From: Lachnospiraceae bacterium
GTDB taxonomy: Bacteria > Bacillota > Clostridia > Lachnospirales > Lachnospiraceae
DNA: 64,000 nucleotides
Direction of reading: 5' to 3'
Assembly (NCBI GenBank): GCA_021771755.1
Contig: JAETOL010000004.1
Location: 1 to 64,000 of the forward strand
Part shown: in pieces, positions 34,308 to 43,408 of the stretch
Layout: each line of letters starts with the position of its first letter
Numbering within the stretch: the first letter of the stretch is position 1
Notes under the pieces: model-generated
What the model was told of the DNA's origin: nothing
Database searches by the model: none
The model's input: the letters and a program-made list of their open reading frames with translations, nothing else
Translations under genes and position numbers: made by a program

Positions 34308-35405
34308 ATGGACAATAAAAAATATGTGGCATATGTGGGTACTTATACTCACGGATCCAGCAAGGGGATCCAGGTTTATGATGTCGATGTGGAAAAAGGT
34401 ACTCTGACAGAGAGAAACGAAGTAGAGGTCAGCAACTCCTCCCACACCGCCATCTCCAAAAACGGACTTTTTCTCTATTCGATCGAGGACGAGGGCGTAG
34501 CTGTTTTTAAACGTGACGAAAACGGCGATCTCACCAGAATCAACAGCGTGGATATCGATGGGATGAGAGGCTGCTTCCTTGCAACAGATGTAGACGGAAA
34601 ATATCTTTACGTTGCCGGTTACCATGACGGTAAAGTAACTGTTGTGCATACGCACCGGGATGGTCGTCTGGGCAGTCTGATGGATGGTGTATTCCATAAA
34701 GGACTGGGAAGCGTTGCCGAGCGCAACTTCCGCCCTCATGTAAACTGTGTCCGCCCAACTCCCGACAATAAATATCTCTGTGCCGTAGATAACGGGATCG
34801 ACCAGGTAAAAATTTACCGGATCAATAAAAGACGTCATAAGCTGGAGCTTGTGGATATTCTCCGCTGCCCAAGAGAAAGCGGCCCAAGAATCATCCGTTT
34901 CAGCGCAGACGGACGTTTCGCTTACATTCTCTTTGAATTAAGCAATGAGATCAAAGTATACAGTTATGACGGCAGCGGTCATCTTCCGGAATTCGAGCTG
35001 ATCCAGAGCATCTCCACACTCCGGAAAGAAAACGATAAGGATGCCATTCACAATGCTGCCTCCGGACTTGCACTGGCACCTGACGGAAAACATCTTTTCT
35101 GTACCACAGCAGGAGAAAATTCCGTTTCCATGTATGAGATCGATCAGAAAACCGGTCTTCTGGAAAAGAAATTCAATCTTCCTATCAGCGGTGATTATCC
35201 AAAGGATCTGGTGATTTTCCCGGACAATCAGCACATCGCAGTTGCCAACCATGCAAGCAACACGATCACCGTATTCCGTGTAGACTATGAAAAAAATATC
35301 ATTGTCATGAACGATAAGCCACACAAAGTAGAAACACCTAACAGCATCCATATCTGGCCGGTACCGGAAAAACCAGAGAAAAAGAAACCGGAAAAATCCG
35401 AATAA
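34308..35405 (+). CDS. Lactonase family protein (6-phosphogluconolactonase-like)
   Basis: A 365-residue seven-bladed beta-propeller of the lactonase family (PF10282). It starts YVAYVGTYTHGSSKGIQVY, the usual first blade, and includes RNFRPHVNCVRPTPDN near 145, SGPRIIRFSADGRFAYIL near 195 and SGDYPKDLVIFPDNQHIAVAN near 295, the repeated P/D-x-R/D-x-x-x-F blade motifs. Homologues hydrolyse 6-phosphogluconolactone in the cytosol; in this organism the true substrate is not shown. The start at 34,308 has AGGAGG eight bases upstream. It is a lone plus-strand gene with its own promoter and a terminator. Confidence 0.87.
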   Translation: MDNKKYVAYVGTYTHGSSKGIQVYDVDVEKGTLTERNEVEVSNSSHTAISKNGLFLYSIEDEGVAVFKRDENGDLTRINSVDIDGMRGCFLATDVDGKYLYVAGYHDGKVTVVHTHRDGRLGSLMDGVFHKGLGSVAERNFRPHVNCVRPTPDNKYLCAVDNGIDQVKIYRINKRRHKLELVDILRCPRESGPRIIRFSADGRFAYILFELSNEIKVYSYDGSGHLPEFELIQSISTLRKENDKDAIHNAASGLALAPDGKHLFCTTAGENSVSMYEIDQKTGLLEKKFNLPISGDYPKDLVIFPDNQHIAVANHASNTITVFRVDYEKNIIVMNDKPHKVETPNSIHIWPVPEKPEKKKPEKSE

Positions 35406-35415
35406 GCTCTTTATG

Positions 35416-35469
35416 AAAAAAGACTGATAAACGATGGAGTTTTGTACCGCCTCATTTATCAGTCTTTTA
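35416..35469 (+). terminator. Bidirectional terminator
   Basis: AAAAGACTGATAAA and TTTATCAGTCTTTT form a fourteen-base stem with a long loop between the convergent lactonase and YbaK genes. It ends in T-rich sequence on both strands, so it can stop both transcripts. Confidence 0.8.
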
Positions 35470-35477
35470 TCTTTTGT

Positions 35478-35963
35478 TTAATTACGTTCTGACTCCTCCG
35501 GAATCCTGCATACCTCGATCCAGCCTTTGCTTCCGGAAAGCTGTTCCAGTTCTTCCGGTGTCAGTTCCACTGCACTGTTGGAGCTTCCGCAGGCAGGATA
35601 TATCTTCTCAAATCTTTTCAGGGAAACATCCAGATATACATCTACACCTTCATGTATGCCAAAAGGGCATACCCCGCCGATATCATGTCCGATCTGTTCA
35701 TGCACTTCCTCCGGTGTAAGCATCTTCGCTTTTTTGTGGAAATACCCCTTATATTTTCCGTTATTAATTTTTGCATCCCCGGCACAAATGATCATTACCG
35801 GCTGCTCCTCTACCTTAAAGGTCAGAGATTTTGCGATTTTTTCCGGCTCCGTCCCTACTGCCAGTGCTGCCAGTTCCACTGTTGCGCTGGATACTTCAAA
35901 CTCTCTGATCCGGTCTCCGTATCCCCGCTGCTCCAGATATTCCTTTGCTTCTTTTAATGCCAT
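35478..35963 (-). CDS. YbaK/EbsC-type aminoacyl-tRNA deacylase
   Basis: A 161-residue protein of the YbaK/ProX editing family, which removes wrongly attached amino acids, such as Cys or Ala from tRNA-Pro. SLTFKVEEQPVMIICAGDA near residue 45 contains the conserved Lys, and the later GHDIGGVCPFGI near 92 is the family signature loop. PACGSSNSAVELTPEEL closes the fold. It follows the amidohydrolase gene by two bases in the same transcript, with a terminator after it. Which mischarged tRNA is the target cannot be read from the sequence. Confidence 0.88.
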   Translation of the reverse strand: MALKEAKEYLEQRGYGDRIREFEVSSATVELAALAVGTEPEKIAKSLTFKVEEQPVMIICAGDAKINNGKYKGYFHKKAKMLTPEEVHEQIGHDIGGVCPFGIHEGVDVYLDVSLKRFEKIYPACGSSNSAVELTPEELEQLSGSKGWIEVCRIPEESERN

Positions 35964-35965
35964 AA

Positions 35966-37564
35966 TTATGCTTCCCTCCTGAAAACCACCTGATTTTCTT
36001 TTATTGTCTGCAGAACCCGAATGTCCGCCAGCTGATCTTTTTCTGCTTTCAGAGGATCTTTATCCAAAATTACAAAGTCCGCCATTTTACCCGGCGCAAT
36101 GGTTCCCTTTTCTGTTTCTTCATGGTACTGGTATGCACCATAAACAGTAATGGCTTTCAGAGCCTCCAGAACAGAAATTTTTTCGTCCGCACCGATGCTC
36201 TGTCCTGTTTTTGACACACGGTTTACTGCACAGGAAACTGTCCGCATCATATCCGGTGGCACCACCGGTGTATCCTGGTGGAAGGTAAACTTCATTCCAT
36301 AGTCCACGGCATCTCCGGCCGGAGAAATATGCCCTCCTCTTACCGGCCCAAAGTTTTTCATATGGATATCTCCCCAGTAATAGGTATGGGCAATGAAGAA
36401 GCTGGGCATCATTCCTATATCCGCCATTCTTTTCAGCTGGTCTTTTTTTACCAGCTGGGCATGTACCATCACCGCCCGGAAAGCATCCTGACTCTCTCTT
36501 TTTTCCAGCTCCTTTTCAAACTGGGAAACATACTGCTCCGCAGCCGCGTCTCCATTGCAGTGAGCAAGAAGCTGCTGTTTCTTATCCAGAGCAAGGGCGA
36601 TATATTCTCTCAGCTTTTCATCACTGTGAATGGGGTATCCCCGGTATTCCTTTTCTCCCTCATAAGGTTCCAGCATCCAGGCGGTTTTGCCCTGAGGAGA
36701 ACCATCCAGAAAAATCTTATATCCGCCGATCTTCAGATGATCCTTGCAGGTTCCGGCATATTCCGGCTCCTCTTCGATCAGATCTGCCGCCGTCATGATA
36801 TCCAGATAACCGACGATATCCAGCTTCAGGATTCCCATTTTTCCCGCAGCCTTCAAAAGCCGGAACAGCGGTTTCTCTACCATGCCGTCCTGTACCGTGG
36901 TGATGCCGTAGGAAGCATACAGGTTCTGCGCTTCTCCCATCAGCTTCATCAGTTCTTCCACAGAAGTCATGGGAAGTCCTGCCTGAAATTCCAGGAAGGC
37001 TTTTTCTTCCATATAACCATCGGGGGTTCTGGTTCCCGGAACCCGGCCGTATTTTCCATCTGAACGATCTTCGGTGTGTTCGTCAATTCCCTGAAGTTCC
37101 AGACCCTTACTGTTTGTCACGCCCATATGAGAGGACGCATGGATCAGAAGCACCGGATTTGTGGGGCTGATCTGATCCAGCACATATCTGTCCGGATGTC
37201 TTTCTTCCTTGAGGAAATTATGGTCGTAATTGCAGCCTACGATCCAGGCATCCTCCGTAAGATGTCTTTTTTCCTTAAAGGCCTTCATGGCAGCTACGAT
37301 GTCTGCAAAATCCTTACAGCCTGACAATTCGCACTGAGTCATGGAGTTTGCCGTTCCCACAAAATGAGAATGTCCGTCAATAAATCCCGGAAGCATGACT
37401 GCGCCCCTCAGATCTACGGTCTCATCTCCGTCTGTACGAAGACTTAAAATCTCATCCCTGTCTCCTACTGCTGTGATACGGCCGTTTTCCACGCATACCG
37501 CTTCTGCATACAGGTTCTCTTCTTCCATGGTGAGAATGGTTCCATTTACATAAAAAGTTTTCAT
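35966..37564 (-). CDS. Amidohydrolase (YtcJ-like)
   Basis: A 532-residue amidohydrolase-3 family metal-dependent hydrolase. The beta-sandwich part (TILTMEEENLYAEAV) is followed by the metal-binding PGFIDGHSHF near residue 60, KIFLDGSPQGKTAW near 285, LLAHCNGDAAAEQY near 335 and FHQDTPVV near 425; the C-terminus GTIAPGKMADFVILDKDP is standard. Such proteins act on amides or formamides, but substrates are mostly unknown. AGGAGG precedes the ATG. It lies after the aroC terminator and is transcribed with the YbaK-type gene. Confidence 0.87.
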   Translation of the reverse strand: MKTFYVNGTILTMEEENLYAEAVCVENGRITAVGDRDEILSLRTDGDETVDLRGAVMLPGFIDGHSHFVGTANSMTQCELSGCKDFADIVAAMKAFKEKRHLTEDAWIVGCNYDHNFLKEERHPDRYVLDQISPTNPVLLIHASSHMGVTNSKGLELQGIDEHTEDRSDGKYGRVPGTRTPDGYMEEKAFLEFQAGLPMTSVEELMKLMGEAQNLYASYGITTVQDGMVEKPLFRLLKAAGKMGILKLDIVGYLDIMTAADLIEEEPEYAGTCKDHLKIGGYKIFLDGSPQGKTAWMLEPYEGEKEYRGYPIHSDEKLREYIALALDKKQQLLAHCNGDAAAEQYVSQFEKELEKRESQDAFRAVMVHAQLVKKDQLKRMADIGMMPSFFIAHTYYWGDIHMKNFGPVRGGHISPAGDAVDYGMKFTFHQDTPVVPPDMMRTVSCAVNRVSKTGQSIGADEKISVLEALKAITVYGAYQYHEETEKGTIAPGKMADFVILDKDPLKAEKDQLADIRVLQTIKENQVVFRREA

Positions 37565-37587
37565 GGCAGCCTCCTTTGCATATGAAG

Positions 37588-37618
37588 AAAAGGGAACATC
37601 GTTTATTCTGCTCCCTTC
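37588..37618 (-). terminator. Terminator of the hem-aroC operon
   Basis: On the minus strand AAGGGA pairs with TCCCTT around an 18-base loop, followed by TTCTT. It is a moderate hairpin just after the aroC stop. Confidence 0.55.
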
Positions 37619-37626
37619 TCTGCTTT

Positions 37627-38721
37627 CTATTTTTTATAAAACTCCTGCACTTTATCCAGCCGTGCATACATATTTCCAAAAAGAGCGTCCACGATCGCCA
37701 GAGCACACATAGATTCCACCACTACCACCGCTCTTGGCACGATCACAGGATCATGGCGGCCGTGGATCTCCAGAGATATGTTTTCTCCCTGATCTGTCAC
37801 GGTATCCTGAGGCTGGCTGATGGACGGGGTGGGCTTAATGGCAGCCCGGAGAAGGATTTCACTTCCGTCACTGATTCCGCCCATAATACCCCCTGCATGG
37901 TTGGATGTTTTGACAATTGCACCGTCAGCAGAGATAAATCCGTCATTATCCTGGGAACCTTTCATTTTTGCCGCGTGGAAGCCTTCCCCGATCTCCACAC
38001 CCTTTACGGCTCCAATGGACATGACCGCCTGTGCCAGCACAGCGTCCAGCTTCTCGAAAACCGGAGTACCAAGACCTGCCGGTACACCCTGGATCCGACA
38101 CTCAATGATGCCGCCTGCACTGTCCAGATTCTTCATACACTCTTCCAGAAACTCACCTGCTTTTTTGGCTGCGGCTGCATCCGGCATATAAAAGGCATTA
38201 TTGCTGATCTCTTCCGGATGAAATTCCTGAATCTCCACCGGACCAATGGACTTTGTATAAGTGCAGAAGGAAATCCCCATAGATTCCAGGATCTTAAGGG
38301 CAATGGCTCCTGCTGCCACCCTTCCCAGCGTTTCTCTTCCGGAAGAGCGTCCGCCGCCCCGGTAATCCCGGAAACCATACTTGGAATCAAAGGTAAAATC
38401 CGCATGGCCCGGACGGTAGGAATATGCAATATTCCCGTAATCCCGGGATCTCTGATCCATGTTTCTGACCATAAGGGAGATCGGAGTTCCTGTTGTCCTG
38501 CCCTCAAAAACTCCTGACAGGATTTCTACCTGATCCCCTTCTTTCCGGGCCGTGGTATAACGGCTCTGTCCAGGTTTCCGCCTGTCCAGCTGTTTCTGGA
38601 TATCCTCTTCGGAAAGAGGAAGCCCTGCCGGGCAGCCGTCTACAACTGCGCCCAGAGCCTTTCCATGGGATTCCCCCCAGGTAGTTACGGTAAAATGCCG
38701 TCCGAACGTGGATTTATTCAT
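37627..38721 (-). CDS. aroC: Chorismate synthase
   Basis: A 364-residue FMN-dependent lyase that converts 5-enolpyruvylshikimate-3-phosphate to chorismate, the branch point for aromatic amino acids and folate. Marks: TTWGESHGKALGAVVDGCPAG at the N-terminus (split over the family signature GESHG), RPGHADFTF near 102, YGFRDYRGGGRSSGRET near 120 and MGGISDGSEI near 290. The ATG at 38,721 has AAGGAG six bases upstream; the longer reading to 38,751 lies inside hemL. Its start overlaps the hemL end by eight bases, so it is the last gene of the tetrapyrrole operon, an unusual partner. Confidence 0.95.
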   Translation of the reverse strand: MNKSTFGRHFTVTTWGESHGKALGAVVDGCPAGLPLSEEDIQKQLDRRKPGQSRYTTARKEGDQVEILSGVFEGRTTGTPISLMVRNMDQRSRDYGNIAYSYRPGHADFTFDSKYGFRDYRGGGRSSGRETLGRVAAGAIALKILESMGISFCTYTKSIGPVEIQEFHPEEISNNAFYMPDAAAAKKAGEFLEECMKNLDSAGGIIECRIQGVPAGLGTPVFEKLDAVLAQAVMSIGAVKGVEIGEGFHAAKMKGSQDNDGFISADGAIVKTSNHAGGIMGGISDGSEILLRAAIKPTPSISQPQDTVTDQGENISLEIHGRHDPVIVPRAVVVVESMCALAIVDALFGNMYARLDKVQEFYKK

Positions 38722-40006
38722 AAATTTCTCCTTTTGCCACAACCTCTTCAAATACCTTCAGCGTCTGTTCGATCACTTCGTCTGAATGAGCGTCTGATAA
38801 GAACATTGCCTCAAACTGAGACGGAGCCAGGTGAACGCCGCCATTCAGCATGGCAAGGAAATAATTTGCAAAAGCTTTTGTGTCAGAGGTTTTTGCGGAG
38901 GTATAATCGCATACCTCTTCTTTGGCAAAGAAAATACTTCCAAGGGAGGAAATATGGTTCAGATGACAGGTAAGTCCTGCTTTTTCCGCGATCTCCTTCA
39001 TTCCTTCATACAGCTTCTCGCCTTTTTTCTCAAGTCCTGTATAAACCTCAGGATGGGCATAAAGATATTTCAGCTGAGTCAGTCCTGCCGCCATGGCAAC
39101 CGGATTGCCGCTTAAGGTTCCCGCCTGATAAACAGGACCGGAAGGAGAAACCATTTCCATGATCTCTTTTCTGCCGCCGTAGGCGCCTACCGGCATACCT
39201 GCGCCGATGATCTTACCGTAAGTTACTATATCCGGTGTTACGCCAAAATATTCTGCCGCTCCGCCGAAGGCAAGACGAAAGCCTGTGATCACCTCGTCAA
39301 AAATAAGAAGGGCTCCGGCTTTGTCGCAAAGCTCTCTCAGTCCCTGAAGAAATCCCTCTTTCGGAAGAACAACTCCCATATTGGCTGCCACCGGCTCCAC
39401 GATCACAGCTGCCACCTGATCCGGAGCGCTCTCCAGAAGGGCACGCACACTGTCCAGATCATTGTAAACTGCAGTCATGGTATCCTGGGTACAGCCTGCC
39501 GGAACACCGGCGCTGTCCGGAACGCCGCTTGTCATCACACCGGAACCGGCACTTACCAGAAGAGCATCGCTGTGTCCGTGATAGCAGCCTGCAAATTTAA
39601 TGATCTTGTCTCTTCCGGTAAAGCCTCTTGCCGCACGGACAGCACTCATCACTGCCTCTGTGCCGGAGTTTACCATACGGACCATTTCCACATGAGGAAG
39701 ATGTTCGCAGATAAATTCTGCCATCTCTACCTCTACTGCTGTGGCACAGCCAAAGCTTAAGCCTTTTTCACAGGCTTTTACCACTGCTTCACGGATCTCC
39801 GGGAAATTATGGCCCAGGATCATCGGTCCCCAGGAATCAATATAGTCAATATACTCTTTTCCGTCTGCATCATAAATATGGCAGCCGTCTGCATGGTCGA
39901 TAAATCTCGGTGCTTCACCGATGGCTCCATAAGCACGGACCGGACTGTTGACACCGCCCGGTATTCTCTTTACTGCACGCTGAAATAATTCTTCTGATCT
40001 GGTCAT
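38714..40006 (-). CDS. hemL: Glutamate-1-semialdehyde 2,1-aminomutase
   Basis: A 430-residue PLP enzyme that moves the amino group to give 5-aminolevulinate, the second step of the C5 pathway. VNSGTEAVMSAVRAARGFTG near residue 120 is the phosphate site, LIFDEVITGFRLAFGG near 238 includes the Asp that contacts PLP, and YGKIIGAGMPVGAYGG near 265 contains the Schiff-base Lys. The N-terminus FQRAVKRIPGGVNSPVRA is typical. It overlaps hemB by one base and aroC by eight. Together with hemA it shows that the organism makes tetrapyrroles from glutamyl-tRNA. Confidence 0.96.
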   Translation of the reverse strand: MTRSEELFQRAVKRIPGGVNSPVRAYGAIGEAPRFIDHADGCHIYDADGKEYIDYIDSWGPMILGHNFPEIREAVVKACEKGLSFGCATAVEVEMAEFICEHLPHVEMVRMVNSGTEAVMSAVRAARGFTGRDKIIKFAGCYHGHSDALLVSAGSGVMTSGVPDSAGVPAGCTQDTMTAVYNDLDSVRALLESAPDQVAAVIVEPVAANMGVVLPKEGFLQGLRELCDKAGALLIFDEVITGFRLAFGGAAEYFGVTPDIVTYGKIIGAGMPVGAYGGRKEIMEMVSPSGPVYQAGTLSGNPVAMAAGLTQLKYLYAHPEVYTGLEKKGEKLYEGMKEIAEKAGLTCHLNHISSLGSIFFAKEEVCDYTSAKTSDTKAFANYFLAMLNGGVHLAPSQFEAMFLSDAHSDEVIEQTLKVFEEVVAKGEIYE

Positions 40007-40998
40007 CAGCCGATTCTCCCTTCCTGAATAAATCCTGCAAGTTCTTTTGCATAATAAGTCAGATAGATCTGCACGCCTGCACGGTAAGCGCTGGCTGCCA
40101 TCTCGCAGACAATCTTATCTTCTTCGATCCAGCCCATTTTTGCAGCCGCTTTTACCATGGCGTACTCACCGCTGACACTGTAGGCTGCAATGGGTACGTT
40201 GGTGGCTTTGTGAACCTCGGAAACCATATCCAGATAAGACATGGCAGGTTTGATCATAATGATGTCCGCACCCTCTTCAATATCGGTCAGAGCTTCCTTC
40301 ATGCCTTCCCTTCTGTTATGGTAATCCATCTGATAGCTCTTACGGTCGCCGAATGCCGGAGCAGAACCTGCCGCGTCACGGAAAGGACCATAAAAGGCAG
40401 ATGCATATTTAACTGCATAGGACATGATCGGCGTTTCCTTATGACCTGCCTGATCCAGGCATTCCCGGATAGCACGCACACGACCGTCCATCATATCCGA
40501 AGGAGCCACCATATCTGCGCCTGCCTCCACATGAGAAAGGGCTGTCTTTGCCAGGAGCTCTAAAGTCGCATCATTTTCTACCTCATGACCGCAGAGCACA
40601 CCGCAGTGCCCATGAGAGGTATATTCACACATACAGACATCTGTAATGTAGTACATGTCCGGAAACTGTTTTTTCGCCTCACGAAGCGCCTTCTGAACGA
40701 TTCCGTCCTGTGCGTAGGCGCCGCTTCCCACCTCATCCTTGTGATCCGGGATTCCAAACAGCATTACGCTGGACACGCCTGCTTTTGAAAGATTCTCCAG
40801 TTCATAGGGAAGCTGATCCACGCTGTAGCGGAACTGTCCTTCCATAGACGGGATTTCTTCCTTAATGTTATGTCCTTCGCGGACAAATAAAGGATAGATC
40901 AGAGAGGATTTGTCAATCCTTGTCTCTCTCACCATTTTTCTCAGTGTCTCACTGCCTCTCAGTCTTCTTGGTCTCTGGATTAAATCCATGTTTCTCAC
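40006..40998 (-). CDS. hemB: Porphobilinogen synthase
   Basis: A 330-residue 5-aminolevulinate dehydratase that joins two aminolevulinates to porphobilinogen. DVCMCEYTSHGHCG near residue 122 is the zinc-binding triple-Cys site (C-x-C-x7-C), so the enzyme is probably zinc dependent. The two Schiff-base lysines are in YAVKYASAFYGPFR near 197 and IMIKPAMSYLDMV near 250. FVREGHNIKEEIPSMEGQ is the conserved N-terminal signature. The start overlaps the end of the cobA-hemD gene by four bases (ATGA), so translation of the series is coupled. Confidence 0.96.
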   Translation of the reverse strand: MRNMDLIQRPRRLRGSETLRKMVRETRIDKSSLIYPLFVREGHNIKEEIPSMEGQFRYSVDQLPYELENLSKAGVSSVMLFGIPDHKDEVGSGAYAQDGIVQKALREAKKQFPDMYYITDVCMCEYTSHGHCGVLCGHEVENDATLELLAKTALSHVEAGADMVAPSDMMDGRVRAIRECLDQAGHKETPIMSYAVKYASAFYGPFRDAAGSAPAFGDRKSYQMDYHNRREGMKEALTDIEEGADIIMIKPAMSYLDMVSEVHKATNVPIAAYSVSGEYAMVKAAAKMGWIEEDKIVCEMAASAYRAGVQIYLTYYAKELAGFIQEGRIG

Positions 40999-42509
40999 TC
41001 TCTTTCCTTTTTCTCTTTTATTTCTTCCACCAGTCGGATCAGCTCCTCAATGGTGGCCTTTTCAGCCATATAGGTTTCCATGCCAAAGGCATCTGCCGCC
41101 GCCTTTGTCTGCTTTCCGATGCAGGCTGCGGTAAGTCCGGCATAATCGTCGCTTCCCACGCTTTCTGCGAAGCCCTTTACCGTGGATGCACTGGTAAATA
41201 CTACACAGTCGATCTGTTTTTTTTCAATTTCTTTCTGAATATCAATGATCTGGCTGCTTTCATAAACCGTCTCGTAGGTAGGGATATCGTCTACGATACC
41301 ACCTGCATTTTCCATAAGCTTTACCAGGTTTTCATTTCCCTTCTGCGCTCTTGGAAGAAGGATGTGTTCCCCTCCCTGAAGCTGTGCCGCCAGAGCTTCT
41401 CCAAGGGAATCCCCGTCATAAACCTCCGGCATTAAATCTACCAGGAGCCCTCTGTCCTCCAGAACCTTCCGGGTACCCTGTCCGATAGCCGCAAGCTTCA
41501 GTCCAAAAAGGCTGCGGATATCTGTGTGATGCTTTTTCAGTTCCTCAAAAAAGATTTCCGCTCCGGTAGGACTGGTAAACACCGCCCACTGATATTTCCG
41601 GATCTCGTCCAGCGCCTGATAAAGTCTGCCCTGATCTTTCAGGGCTACTGTACGGATAGAAGGCAGTTCCAGAACCTCTGCCCCTTTTTCCCGGAGAAGC
41701 TCTGTGGTGCGGGAGCTTCTGTTTTTCGGTCTTGTGACCAGCACCTTCCAGCCCATAAGGGGGAGTCTTTCATACCAGCCAAACTCATCTGCCAGAGCAC
41801 ATACCTTTCCAACCACAATAATCGCCGGTGTTTCAATCCCCTGGCGCTTCACCTCGTTCTCCAGAGTACTTACTGCAGCAACGATTTTTTTCTGACCTGC
41901 CGTAGTTCCCTTCTGAAGAATAGCTGCCGGCATCTGCGGATCCATGCCTGCATTCAAAAGTCCCTGACAAATATCGTGAAGGGCGGCTACTCCCATGAGA
42001 AATACAAGCGTCCCTCTGGTTTCTACCAGTGCACGGAAATTAATGTCATACTCTTTTCCGGCTCTTCTGTGTCCGGTAATAATGTGAAGAGAAGAACAGA
42101 AATCCCGATGCGTCACCGGAATTCCGTTGTAAGCCGGAACTGCAAGGGAGGAAGTCACACCCGGAACCACCTCATAAGGGATTCCATGCTCTGTCAGAAG
42201 CTCCAGTTCCTCGCCGCCTCTTCCGAAAAGGAAGGGATCTCCTCCTTTCAGGCGTACCACCCGGTATCCCTTCTGCGCTTCCCGAAGAAGCACCTGATTG
42301 ATCTCCTCCTGTGGAAGCGTATGCTTATCTGCGCGCTTGCCTACATAGATCAGACGGGCAGAATCCGGAATCTTTGTCAGAACTCCCTGCCCAACCAGAC
42401 TGTCATAGACCACTACCTCTGCCTGATTCAAAACCTCAAGACCTTTCAGTGTAAAAAGTCCGGCATCTCCCGGACCTGCACCTACCAGCCAAACCTTTCC
42501 AACGCTCAT
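40995..42509 (-). CDS. cobA: Uroporphyrinogen-III C-methyltransferase / uroporphyrinogen-III synthase fusion
   Basis: A 504-residue two-domain enzyme. Residues 1 to about 248 are the SAM-dependent SUMT domain (VWLVGAGPGDAGLFTLKG, then VVRLKGGDPFLFGRGGEE, then GIPVTHRDFCSS); residues 255 to the end are HemD (VLVTRPKNRSSRTTELL, WAVFTSPTGAEIFFEEL, VVFTSASTVKGF). The HemD part closes the linear tetrapyrrole to uroporphyrinogen III, and the CobA part methylates it twice to precorrin-2. The fusion couples ring closure with entry to siroheme and cobalamin. It overlaps hemC by four bases and hemB by four. Confidence 0.95.
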   Translation of the reverse strand: MSVGKVWLVGAGPGDAGLFTLKGLEVLNQAEVVVYDSLVGQGVLTKIPDSARLIYVGKRADKHTLPQEEINQVLLREAQKGYRVVRLKGGDPFLFGRGGEELELLTEHGIPYEVVPGVTSSLAVPAYNGIPVTHRDFCSSLHIITGHRRAGKEYDINFRALVETRGTLVFLMGVAALHDICQGLLNAGMDPQMPAAILQKGTTAGQKKIVAAVSTLENEVKRQGIETPAIIVVGKVCALADEFGWYERLPLMGWKVLVTRPKNRSSRTTELLREKGAEVLELPSIRTVALKDQGRLYQALDEIRKYQWAVFTSPTGAEIFFEELKKHHTDIRSLFGLKLAAIGQGTRKVLEDRGLLVDLMPEVYDGDSLGEALAAQLQGGEHILLPRAQKGNENLVKLMENAGGIVDDIPTYETVYESSQIIDIQKEIEKKQIDCVVFTSASTVKGFAESVGSDDYAGLTAACIGKQTKAAADAFGMETYMAEKATIEELIRLVEEIKEKKERE

Positions 42510-43408
42510 GCTGTCTCTCCTTTTTCCATGGATTCTTTCAGACGTTTTGCCAGCTCCGTTCCCAGCTCTTCTGCCTGCGTAAGCTCGCCCTCTGCCTCTC
42601 CTTTTATATAGGTTCCGTCTGCTTCCCGGTAATACAGTCCCCGAAGCAGAAGCTTTCCTTCACGGATTTCACCGTAGGCAGCCACAGGAGAAGAACATCC
42701 GCCGTCCAGATACCGGACATAAGCCCGTTCTGCAGTACCGCAGATCCATGCTTCTTTATCACAGTATCCCTCCAGACAGGAATAATCCTCCCCTTTTCTT
42801 CCCTGAACAGCCAGAATTCCCTGACCTGCTGCCGGGAGAATCTCATCTGCTGTAAAGTACCGGTGGATCCGGTCTTCCAGTCCCAGACGCTTCAATCCCG
42901 CCGCGGCAAGGATCAGCCCGGAATACTCTCCGGCATCCAGCTTCCGAAGCCTTGTCTGAAGGTTTCCGCGGATGCTTCTCACCTCCATATCCGGATAGAG
43001 CTTTTTCAGCTGCAGGGTTCTCCGAAGGCTGGAGCAGCCCAGAGGCTTTGTTTTATCTAACTCTTCTGTTCCTTCCGGAAGTACCAGAACATCCCTGGGG
43101 TCTTCTCTTTTGGAAAAAGCCAGAAGCGGAAGTTCTTCCGGAACCTCCATCGGCATATCCTTGAGGCTGTGAACAGAAAGATCGGATCTTTTTTCCATAA
43201 GGGCAAGATCCAGTTCCTTTACAAAAAGTCCTTTTCCCCCAACTTTATCCAGTGTCCTGTCAAGGATCTTATCTCCGGTTGTTTTCATTGTCAGGATCTC
43301 TGTATGTATTTCCGGATGTTTCTCATTAAGAAAGCTCTGTACCATTTCACTCTGCAGAACAGCGAGCTTGCTTTCTCTGCTTCCGATGATGATCTTATTC
43401 TTCGTCAT
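42506..43408 (-). CDS. hemC: Hydroxymethylbilane synthase
   Basis: A 300-residue porphobilinogen deaminase that joins four porphobilinogens into hydroxymethylbilane. GSRESKLAVLQSEMV at the N-terminus, VHSLKDMPMEVPEELPL near 83, GCSSLRRTLQLKKLYPDM near 128 and RAYVRYLDGGCSSPVAA near 230 (the Cys carries the dipyrromethane cofactor) are all present. The ATG at 43,408 lies inside the end of the precorrin-2 dehydrogenase gene (14-base overlap); GGAGG is 12 bases upstream. The longer N-terminus to 43,444 is inside that gene and is not used. Confidence 0.95.
   Translation of the reverse strand: MTKNKIIIGSRESKLAVLQSEMVQSFLNEKHPEIHTEILTMKTTGDKILDRTLDKVGGKGLFVKELDLALMEKRSDLSVHSLKDMPMEVPEELPLLAFSKREDPRDVLVLPEGTEELDKTKPLGCSSLRRTLQLKKLYPDMEVRSIRGNLQTRLRKLDAGEYSGLILAAAGLKRLGLEDRIHRYFTADEILPAAGQGILAVQGRKGEDYSCLEGYCDKEAWICGTAERAYVRYLDGGCSSPVAAYGEIREGKLLLRGLYYREADGTYIKGEAEGELTQAEELGTELAKRLKESMEKGETA

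Noticed and set aside
34257-34838. 193-codon minus-strand frame
   Set aside because: Antisense to the first blades of the lactonase gene, which has promoter, SD and family motifs.
41526-42611. 361-codon plus-strand frame
   Set aside because: Opposite the cobA-hemD fusion and hemC; no ribosome-binding site or family features.
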